Assembly: GCA_022704645.1 (NCBI GenBank)
Contig: JAKJGA010000111.1
Span: forward strand, 1 to 5,814
Length of the DNA: 5,814 bases
Source: Spirochaetota bacterium
Lineage (GTDB): Bacteria; Spirochaetota; UBA4802; JAFGJZ01
Direction: 5' to 3'
This document shows, piece by piece, positions 1 to 4,937 of this stretch. Below the pieces are notes generated by a model that had not been told where the DNA came from, searched no databases, and saw only the letters and a list, made by a program, of their open reading frames with translations. A program made the position numbers and the translations under genes. How positions within the stretch are numbered: the stretch's first letter is position 1; each line of letters begins with the position of its first letter.

Positions 1-8
1 AAGGGGGA
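1..8 (+). promoter_or_regulatory. Shine-Dalgarno of glmS
   Basis: The G-rich AAGGGGGA ends 3 nt before the glmS ATG at 12. It can pair with the 16S anti-Shine-Dalgarno with one G-U wobble. The same AAGGGGGAT-N-TATG arrangement recurs at 3297-3310. Confidence 0.75.
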
Positions 9-11
9 TTT

Positions 12-1850
12 ATGTGCGGTATTGTCGGATATGTCGGAAATAAAGAAAATAATGAAATAGGTAAGATTCTTATAAACGGACTCAAGCGTCTCGAATATAG
101 GGGATATGATTCGAGCGGAATTGCCGTTGTTGACGGATCATTAAAGGTAAGTAAAAAAAAGGGTAAAATATCAGAGCTTGAAAGTTTTGTTGATATCAAT
201 CAAATGAAGGGATCTGCCGGAATAGCTCATACGAGATGGGCGACTCATGGTGTTCCTTCCGATGTGAATTCCCACCCTCACACATCATGTGACGGAAAGC
301 TTGCACTGGTTCACAACGGTATTATTGAAAATTATGAAATTCTCCGGAAAAAACTGACTGAGAACGGTCATGTTTTCAAAACTCAGACTGATACTGAAGT
401 TGTTGTACATCTGGTCGACCACTATATGAAAAAGGGAAATGACCTTTTGGAATCTTTCATTCTTGCTCTTAAGCAGATTGAAGGTACTTACGGTATCGCG
501 CTTGTTTCTGAAGATAATCCCGGAAGAATTCTTGCAGCAAGGAAAGGTTCACCTCTCGTCATAGGTATCGGTGATAACGAAATAATGCTTGCCTCTGATT
601 GTTCTGCCGTCATTGAGCATACCCGCAAGGTTGTTTATCTTGAAGACGGTGAAATTGTAGATATTAAAAACGGAACTTTTGAGACATTTGACATAGACCG
701 CAATGCGATTGTAAAGAATGTTGAAAAAATAGAATGGGATCTCGTCGGAATTGAAAAAAACGGATATGAGCATTTTATGCTCAAAGAGATTCACGAACAG
801 GTTGAAACAGTGAAAAATGCTGTTCGAGGCCGTGTTCTCATGGATGCAGGGAATTCGAGACTTGACGGATTGAACCTTTCTCCGGAGGATATTTCAAAGA
901 TCGGAAGGATTATTTTTATCGCATGCGGAACATCATGGCATGCCGGACTAATCGGAGAATATCTGATTGAAGAATTTGCCCGCATACCGGTTGAGGTCGA
1001 ATATGCTTCTGAGTTCAGATACAGAAGACCTATACTTTTTAAGGATGATCTTGTTATAGTAATCAGTCAGTCCGGAGAAACCGCTGATACTCTCGCCGCA
1101 CTGCGCGAGACTAAGTCAAAAGGTATCAGGGTTCTCGGAATAACGAATGTTGTCGGAAGTACAATTGCGAGAGAAAGTGACGGAGGAGTTTATATTCATG
1201 CAGGTCATGAAATAGGGGTTGCTTCGACTAAAGCATTTACTTCACAGGTTTCAGTTCTGATACTGCTTACACTTCTTCTGTCTCGAAGAGGCAATATGAC
1301 CCGTGAGGAAGGACAGTGTATTATCCGTGATATAGAAAATCTTCCGGCTTTGATTGAAAAAGTTCTCGAAAAAAAGGAGGCTATAAAAAATATAGCCTGT
1401 CAGTATAAAGACGCTAAAAATTTTCTTTATCTCGGACGCGGCATCCAGTTCCCTGTTGCGCTTGAAGGTGCGTTAAAGCTGAAAGAAATTTCTTACATAC
1501 ATGCAGAGGGATATCCTGCCGCAGAAATGAAACACGGTCCGATTGCCCTGATAGACAATGAAATGCCTGTTGTATTTATAGCGCTGAAAGATGAGGTTTA
1601 TCATAAAGTTATATCCAATATGCAGGAAGTCAAGGCAAGAGGCGGACGCATTATTGCCATTGCGACCGAAGGCGATGAGGATATTGGAAGGCATGCAGAT
1701 CATGTTATCTATTTGCCGGAAGTTTCACGGGCAGTTTCGCCGGTTCTTTCGGCAGTTCCGCTTCAGCTGCTGGCATACTATATTGCCGTTGCCCGCGGTT
1801 GCGATGTCGATCAGCCGAGAAATCTTGCAAAAAGTGTAACGGTAGAATAA
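12..1850 (+). CDS. glmS: Glutamine--fructose-6-phosphate aminotransferase (isomerizing)
   Basis: This cytoplasmic enzyme converts fructose-6-phosphate and glutamine to glucosamine-6-phosphate and glutamate, the first committed step towards UDP-GlcNAc for peptidoglycan. The 612 residues match the family (E. coli 609). The N-terminal glutaminase domain (about 1-240) opens with MCGIVGYVG, where Cys2 becomes the N-terminal nucleophile after Met removal. It also shows HTRWATHG (73-80), HNGIIENY (101-108) and TQTDTEV (124-130). The first SIS sugar-isomerase domain has ACGTSWHAG (304-312), SQSGETADT (352-360) and ASTKAFTSQ (404-412). The second has YLGRG (473-477) and EGYPAAEMKHGP (499-510). By homology to E. 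coli Glu488, His504 and Lys603, the isomerase residues are Glu492, His508 and Lys607, and the C-terminus QPRNLAKSVTVE is fully conserved. A strong Shine-Dalgarno (AAGGGGGA, 1-8) lies 3 nt before the ATG. The gene looks intact. Only 11 nt of leader are visible, so a glmS ribozyme cannot be judged. Confidence 0.98.
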   Translation: MCGIVGYVGNKENNEIGKILINGLKRLEYRGYDSSGIAVVDGSLKVSKKKGKISELESFVDINQMKGSAGIAHTRWATHGVPSDVNSHPHTSCDGKLALVHNGIIENYEILRKKLTENGHVFKTQTDTEVVVHLVDHYMKKGNDLLESFILALKQIEGTYGIALVSEDNPGRILAARKGSPLVIGIGDNEIMLASDCSAVIEHTRKVVYLEDGEIVDIKNGTFETFDIDRNAIVKNVEKIEWDLVGIEKNGYEHFMLKEIHEQVETVKNAVRGRVLMDAGNSRLDGLNLSPEDISKIGRIIFIACGTSWHAGLIGEYLIEEFARIPVEVEYASEFRYRRPILFKDDLVIVISQSGETADTLAALRETKSKGIRVLGITNVVGSTIARESDGGVYIHAGHEIGVASTKAFTSQVSVLILLTLLLSRRGNMTREEGQCIIRDIENLPALIEKVLEKKEAIKNIACQYKDAKNFLYLGRGIQFPVALEGALKLKEISYIHAEGYPAAEMKHGPIALIDNEMPVVFIALKDEVYHKVISNMQEVKARGGRIIAIATEGDEDIGRHADHVIYLPEVSRAVSPVLSAVPLQLLAYYIAVARGCDVDQPRNLAKSVTVE

Positions 1851-1874
1851 ATTCCGGGAGTCCGTTTTTATTTA

Positions 1875-1904
1875 TTGACATTAAGAGCGCATTTTTGAGA
1901 CAAT
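1875..1904 (+). promoter_or_regulatory. Sigma-70-type promoter for the VOC gene
   Basis: A perfect -35 box TTGACA (1875-1880) is followed after 18 bp by a -10-like GACAAT (1899-1904, 4 of 6 matches to TATAAT). The T-rich stretch just upstream (1865-1876) could act as an UP element. Transcription would begin near 1911, which is downstream of the ATG at 1905 and leaves a leader of about 20 nt before the ATG at 1932. This is seen in sequence only; no transcript data were available. Confidence 0.6.
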
Positions 1905-1919
1905 ATGCGGAGTCATTTT

Positions 1920-1927
1920 GGAGAGGA
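1920..1927 (+). promoter_or_regulatory. Shine-Dalgarno deciding the VOC start
   Basis: GGAGAGGA lies 4 nt before the ATG at 1932. The earlier in-frame ATG at 1905 has no such site and overlaps the -10 region of the candidate promoter. This site therefore fixes the start at 1932. Confidence 0.75.
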
Positions 1928-1931
1928 AATT

Positions 1932-2285
1932 ATGATAATAGTTGAAGAAATAAATCATATCAGTCTGGCAGTATCAAATCTTGAAAAGTCTCTTGAATTT
2001 TTCAGAGATGTTTTCTATTTCGATACTGTTGAAAAAAAGGATAAGACTGAAGCTTATCTTATGATAGGCGATATCAAGCTTCGCTTGAAAGAAAGCGCAG
2101 ACGTTAATCCGAATCCGGATACTTATGTTTCTTTCAACATCGACATGCAAGATTTTGATGATGTTGCTGATGAGCTTGAAGATAAGAAGATTGATTTTCA
2201 GGAAGTTGAAGATAAAGAAGAAGGATCTAAAATAATTTTCTCCGATCCAGACGGCAATAAATTCGCAATAAGCTACAAAGAATGA
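1932..2285 (+). CDS. VOC (glyoxalase/FosA-fold) family protein, probably non-catalytic
   Basis: A 117-residue cytoplasmic protein of the vicinal oxygen chelate fold. Module one is INHISLAVSNLEKSLEFFRD (7-26) through AYLMIGDIKLRL (41-52). Module two runs from YVSFNI (65-70) to FSDPDGNKFAISY (103-115). Spacing and wording resemble FosA and other single-subunit VOC proteins that form paired beta-alpha-beta-beta-beta modules. His9 matches the first FosA metal ligand. The second ligand position (FosA His64) is Tyr65 here, and the third (FosA Glu110) is Ala112. A metal-dependent glyoxalase, dioxygenase or fosfomycin-resistance role is therefore unlikely; ligand binding or an unknown role is possible. 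The protein is strongly acidic. An ATG at 1905 is in frame, but promoter and Shine-Dalgarno favour 1932. It has its own promoter, and a terminator-like hairpin lies 52 nt past its stop. Fold confident, function unknown. Confidence 0.88.
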   Translation: MIIVEEINHISLAVSNLEKSLEFFRDVFYFDTVEKKDKTEAYLMIGDIKLRLKESADVNPNPDTYVSFNIDMQDFDDVADELEDKKIDFQEVEDKEEGSKIIFSDPDGNKFAISYKE

Positions 2286-2313
2286 TTACGGGGATTTCCC
2301 CCATTCAATAATA

Positions 2314-3252
2314 ATGAAGACACAGGAACTTGTAAAAAAGGCGTTTGAAAGACGCCTTGGTTTTTTTTCATCAGAAGAAACTGTTTTCCGTCTTATTAAT
2401 GGAGACGGTGACGGATTATATCCGTGCACCGCTGATTATTACGCGGGATTTATTCTGATTCAGGATTTTGAGGGAGATTCGGATCTTCCTTCTAAACTGT
2501 TGAAATTTATACCTGATATTTGTTCCGGATATTCGATTCCGGTCAGAGGAATTCTTCTTAAAAACAGGGGACGTCTTTCGCAGGGTGACGATATAGAAGC
2601 CAAGCGGAAGAGTCTTCTGCTGGACGGAGAATTCCCTGCGGAAGAAATTATTGTAAGACACATGGGTCTTGATATTTCAGTCGATATAATTAATTCTCAG
2701 AATACCGGTCTCTTTTTTGATATGCGCTCTGCAAGGACTGAGCTTCTGAATTATTATCCGGAATTCGAGTCTGTGCTTAATCTTTTCAGCTACACATGTG
2801 TCTTTTCTCTTCATGCGCTTAAAAATTCGGTACGGCGTGCGGTTAATGTCGATATCTCTAAGCCGGTTCTTTCCCGCGGAATGCGCAATTATGAATTAAA
2901 CGGTGTAAATGTCGACTCAAGGGATTTCGTAAAAGGGAAAAGCTCTGATCTTATAAAGTATTATAAGAAGAAGGGTATTCGTTTTTCCTTTTCGGTTATT
3001 GATCCTCCGACTTTTGCCAGAAGTCAGAAGGGTTCTTTTTCTGCAGAAAGGGATTTGAGTTCATATCTCCGCGACTTGTCGCAAATATCGGATTATGTTT
3101 TCAGTGCAGTTAATACTCATAAGACCGATATGAAGACTTTTCTCTCGATGCATCCGGGTAATTATGAACTGATTTTTTCTGCAAATGAAGCGGATGATTT
3201 TCCCTATTCTGAAAATCCTTATCTCAAAACAGCACTTTGGAAAATACGGTAG
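2314..3252 (+). CDS. Class I SAM-dependent methyltransferase, RlmI/RlmK superfamily, lacking PUA domain
   Basis: A 312-residue protein related to the 23S rRNA methyltransferases RlmI and the RlmK half of RlmKL. It begins in the linker region of RlmI: RLINGDGDGL (26-35) matches the family RLVxGExDGLPG, so the N-terminal PUA RNA-binding domain is absent (RlmI is about 396 residues). The Rossmann methyltransferase follows with NTGLFFDMR (130-138), motif I LNLFSYTCVFSLHA (155-168), the SAM-ribose acidic residue in NVDIS (178-182) and motif IV DPPTF (230-234). Two oddities stand out. The usual Gly-Gly of motif I (SYTGGF) is Cys162-Val163. The SCS cysteine motif of RlmI-type m5C enzymes is replaced by FSAVNTHKT (263-271), more like the non-cysteine Methyltrans_SAM branch. 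It is probably an RNA methyltransferase, but the target base cannot be assigned. The ATG is the only sensible start, though it lacks a good Shine-Dalgarno, and codons 9-19 contain a terminator-like hairpin. Confidence 0.85.
   Translation: MKTQELVKKAFERRLGFFSSEETVFRLINGDGDGLYPCTADYYAGFILIQDFEGDSDLPSKLLKFIPDICSGYSIPVRGILLKNRGRLSQGDDIEAKRKSLLLDGEFPAEEIIVRHMGLDISVDIINSQNTGLFFDMRSARTELLNYYPEFESVLNLFSYTCVFSLHALKNSVRRAVNVDISKPVLSRGMRNYELNGVNVDSRDFVKGKSSDLIKYYKKKGIRFSFSVIDPPTFARSQKGSFSAERDLSSYLRDLSQISDYVFSAVNTHKTDMKTFLSMHPGNYELIFSANEADDFPYSENPYLKTALWKIR
2338..2368 (+). terminator. Intrinsic terminator embedded in the start of the methyltransferase gene
   Basis: A perfect 7-bp stem, AAGGCGT (2338-2344) with ACGCCTT (2352-2358), has a 7-nt loop. 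It is followed by GG and then eight consecutive T (2361-2368). It lies 52 nt after the VOC stop codon, a normal position for that gene's terminator, yet within codons 9-19 of the methyltransferase. Ribosomes translating the methyltransferase start would melt it, so it could act as a translation-sensitive attenuator. It is the best terminator-like structure I see in the window. The GG between stem and T tract weakens it slightly. Confidence 0.55.
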
Positions 3253-3262
3253 CAATTTCTTC

Positions 3263-3290
3263 TTGACGCTTTATTCATTGGAGACATAAC
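3263..3290 (+). promoter_or_regulatory. Candidate promoter for the membrane-anchored gene pair
   Basis: TTGACG (3263-3268, 5 of 6 to the -35 consensus) and CATAAC (3285-3290, 4 of 6 to the -10 consensus) are separated by 16 bp. The predicted start near 3297 would give a short leader of about 11 nt that still contains the Shine-Dalgarno. It lies in the 55-nt gap after the methyltransferase stop, where no terminator is visible, so read-through from upstream is also possible. Confidence 0.4.
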
Positions 3291-3296
3291 AGAGTC

Positions 3297-3303
3297 AAGG
3301 GGG
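3297..3303 (+). promoter_or_regulatory. Shine-Dalgarno deciding the start at 3308
   Basis: AAGGGGG ends 4 nt before the ATG at 3308. Another ATG at 3304 touches the site but is in a different frame and too close to be used. The arrangement is nearly identical to the glmS initiation region. Confidence 0.7.
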
Positions 3304-3307
3304 ATGT

Positions 3308-3841
3308 ATGCTGATACTATTTCTTTCGGTGCTTCTTGCTCTACTTGGAATATTACTTGTAGTCATATCCTTTTCGTCGCTTGAAAAAAAGACATTATCC
3401 GTATATCAGGATAACGAAGAAGTATTATTTGATAATACGTCCGGTGGCACAGAAACGTCACCAAAAGAAAAAAATACTGAATCATTTCCGGCGGTTTCAT
3501 CTTCAGTTACTCCGGAAGAAAATTCCATCCCGAACGTTTCAATTTATGAGGACCACGACAATGTAATTTCTCCGGGAATCGAAAAAGCGATTGAATATTC
3601 GGAGATTGGAAAGTATAAGTCGCTCCGCAGACTTGCTTCAGGTGATCTTGTTCTGTCGTCTGCATCCCTAACTCTGCGCGATGCTAAAAAACTTTTCAGA
3701 TACGATCTTCATAAAATCAAAAATATCATTTCTCTTGAGAAATCGGCTCTGATTTATATTGACTCATTAACATATCCGCTTCTGTTTGTCTGTGATGATC
3801 CTGGATTCGCGTCAAAGATTGAATTTTTATTAAAAAAGTAA
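3308..3841 (+). CDS. Membrane-anchored protein of unknown function with possible PH/GRAM-like C-terminal domain
   Basis: I do not recognise this 177-residue protein. Residues 2-20 are a single strongly hydrophobic segment (LILFLSVLLALLGILLVVI) with no cleavage motif or lipobox, so it is probably a membrane anchor. The following SLEKK favours a cytoplasmic C-terminus by the positive-inside rule. Residues 35-90 are rich in Ser, Thr, Glu, Asn and Pro and look disordered. Residues 91-110 form a likely helix. Residues 111-165 alternate as beta strands (GDLVLSSASLTLR, KLFRYDLHKIKNI, SALIYID, TYPLLFVCDD) and end in a helix (166-177). That order, G-x-L-x-L then F-x-x-x-L-x-x-I then a final helix, resembles a small PH or GRAM domain; this is inference only. 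The stop codon overlaps the Shine-Dalgarno of the next gene, only 7 nt away, so the two are probably coupled. Confidence 0.85.
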   Translation: MLILFLSVLLALLGILLVVISFSSLEKKTLSVYQDNEEVLFDNTSGGTETSPKEKNTESFPAVSSSVTPEENSIPNVSIYEDHDNVISPGIEKAIEYSEIGKYKSLRRLASGDLVLSSASLTLRDAKKLFRYDLHKIKNIISLEKSALIYIDSLTYPLLFVCDDPGFASKIEFLLKK

Positions 3842-3848
3842 GGTTGTC

Positions 3849-4799
3849 ATGTATTATAAGTATAGAACCAAGAATAAATCCAACAGGATGTTGAAGCTGT
3901 TTGCAGTTATTTTTTTTGTATCCGCTGCCGTATTTTTTGCTTACAAATACAGAACTCAGCTGATGTTCTGGAAATCGGGTTTTAATAAACTTACGGAAAT
4001 AGTTTCTGTAAGCGAAAGGGACACATCTGCTTATGAAAAGAACGGCGGAATTCAATCTGCCCTTCAGAAAGCCGCCAAGTTCCGCGAGGATGACCCGATG
4101 AATCCGGAAGCGTTTATTGTTTCCGCAAAATTGTCATTTATAGTTTCAGAATCCCTGCTTCCGAGAAAGTTCGGGGCAATGTTCGTAAATTCCAAAAAAG
4201 ACACGCTTTCCCCGGAAGCAGCTTCAGGATTTATTGCTGCAATTAAATATTTCAGAAAAGCTGAAGCGTTGGGCGGAAAGAAGGCTCTTGATGATGAATC
4301 GAGAATAATGCTCGCCAAGGCTTCATATTATTCGGATTATTATCCGGCAAATCAGATTTTTCTTCTCATAGATTCTATAAGCGAGCCGTTGATGATCAGA
4401 TATAAGGATGATATTTATTTTTATGCGCAGACTCTTGTGGTAAACGGCGCAGTTCAGCGCGGTATGGATTATCTTGTGAAAATGAATATGAAAGATTCTT
4501 TTTCAAAACTGGTAATTGCAAAATCGTTTGCAGAAGGTAAACAGTTCACGGATGCCATTTCCTCTTACAAGGAGGTTATATCTGAAACCTCCGATTCGGA
4601 AATAAAAAAAACAGCATCGATTAATCTCGGACTTCTGTATTTTTCTCAATCACTTTACCGTGAAGCCGCTGATATACTTGAACCGTTTGTTCTGCCTCAA
4701 TCTGAAGATGCTGATTTGAAGGCGGTTATGGAGAAGTTGTTCATCGAATTAAAGGATCCGGTAAAAGCAAAACTTTACGCAGTTACAGAAAATAAATAA
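3849..4799 (+). CDS. Membrane-anchored TPR-like repeat protein
   Basis: A 316-residue protein with a basic N-terminus (Lys/Arg at 4, 6, 8, 10, 13, 16), one hydrophobic segment (about 17-32) and a long, mainly helical remainder. The charge pattern predicts N-in topology, with the bulk outside the cytoplasmic membrane. Helix pairs like tetratricopeptide repeats are visible at about 67-100, 125-160, 186-214, 217-245 (KLVIAKSFAEGKQFTDAISS) and 252-285 (INLGLLYFSQSLYREAADIL). The last two are the clearest, with the small-residue and aromatic spacing of TPRs. Such repeats act as protein-binding scaffolds; no catalytic motif is seen. The Shine-Dalgarno TAAGG (3839-3843) overlaps the upstream stop, 5 nt before the ATG, which supports this start and translational coupling. 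It sits directly before mreB, so a link to cell-shape machinery is possible but unproven. Repeat count and partner are uncertain. Confidence 0.87.
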   Translation: MYYKYRTKNKSNRMLKLFAVIFFVSAAVFFAYKYRTQLMFWKSGFNKLTEIVSVSERDTSAYEKNGGIQSALQKAAKFREDDPMNPEAFIVSAKLSFIVSESLLPRKFGAMFVNSKKDTLSPEAASGFIAAIKYFRKAEALGGKKALDDESRIMLAKASYYSDYYPANQIFLLIDSISEPLMIRYKDDIYFYAQTLVVNGAVQRGMDYLVKMNMKDSFSKLVIAKSFAEGKQFTDAISSYKEVISETSDSEIKKTASINLGLLYFSQSLYREAADILEPFVLPQSEDADLKAVMEKLFIELKDPVKAKLYAVTENK

Positions 4800-4819
4800 A
4801 TTCTGAAATTTTTTTGTAA

Positions 4820-4836
4820 CAAGTCATTATAACTTG
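4820..4836. repeat. Inverted repeat overlapping the mreB -35 box
   Basis: CAAGT (4820-4824) and ACTTG (4832-4836) form perfect 5-bp arms around a 7-nt AT-rich centre. The right arm covers the first three bases of TTGACA (4834-4839). Its position would suit an operator, but such short arms are common by chance in AT-rich DNA. Confidence 0.3.
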
Positions 4837-4860
4837 ACAAAAGCGAAAAGCGAAAATAAT
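4834..4860 (+). promoter_or_regulatory. Candidate promoter of mreB
   Basis: A perfect -35 box TTGACA (4834-4839) precedes AATAAT (4855-4860, 5 of 6 to TATAAT) at a short 15-bp spacing. An alternative -10, TAATAG (4857-4862), has the ideal 17-bp spacing but matches poorly. Transcription would start near 4867 and leave a leader of about 70 nt before mreB, in which I see no clear structured element. The 138-nt gap before mreB, against 7 nt between the two genes upstream, supports an independent promoter. Confidence 0.5.
4839..4856 (+). repeat. Tandem 7-bp repeat inside the mreB promoter spacer
   Basis: The unit AAAAGCG occurs twice in direct tandem (4839-4845 and 4846-4852), followed by a partial AAAA (4853-4856). 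It fills the interval between the -35 and -10 boxes, so gain or loss of one unit would change promoter spacing by 7 bp. Confidence 0.6.
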
Positions 4861-4927
4861 AGGTAAGCAAAAAGAGAGTTTCTGTTTAAATTCGGCATTG
4901 ATTCTCACGCAAATCATAGAATTCTTT

Positions 4928-4932
4928 GGGAG
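4928..4932 (+). promoter_or_regulatory. Shine-Dalgarno of mreB
   Basis: GGGAG lies 5 nt before the ATG at 4938. The start agrees with the conserved amphipathic N-terminus of MreB. Confidence 0.65.
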
Positions 4933-4937
4933 CTAAA

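Noticed and set aside
1..11. glmS ribozyme upstream of glmS.
   Set aside because: Only 11 nt of leader are present, so it can be neither supported nor excluded.
1838..1876. Possible glmS terminator: AACGG/CCGTT pairing followed by a T-rich tract.
   Set aside because: The stem is only 5 bp with a 19-nt loop, and the inner CGG/CCG hairpin is only 3 bp. The T-rich stretch is better explained as part of the promoter upstream region.
2290..2301. GGGG-ATTT-CCCC palindrome between the VOC and methyltransferase genes as a terminator.
   Set aside because: It has a 4-bp stem and no T run after it. The hairpin at 2338 is far stronger.
3728..3743. Perfect inverted repeat ATTTCTC/GAGAAAT inside the PH-like gene as an operator or hairpin.
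   Set aside because: It is within a coding region, AT-rich, and expected by chance at this length.
4798..4815. Possible terminator after the TPR gene: AAATT-CTGA-AATTT plus T tract.
   Set aside because: The stem consists only of A-T pairs and would be too weak for intrinsic termination.
4917..4922. TAGAAT as a -10 box close to mreB.
   Set aside because: The nearest -35-like TTGATT is only 13 bp away, and transcription would start on top of the Shine-Dalgarno.
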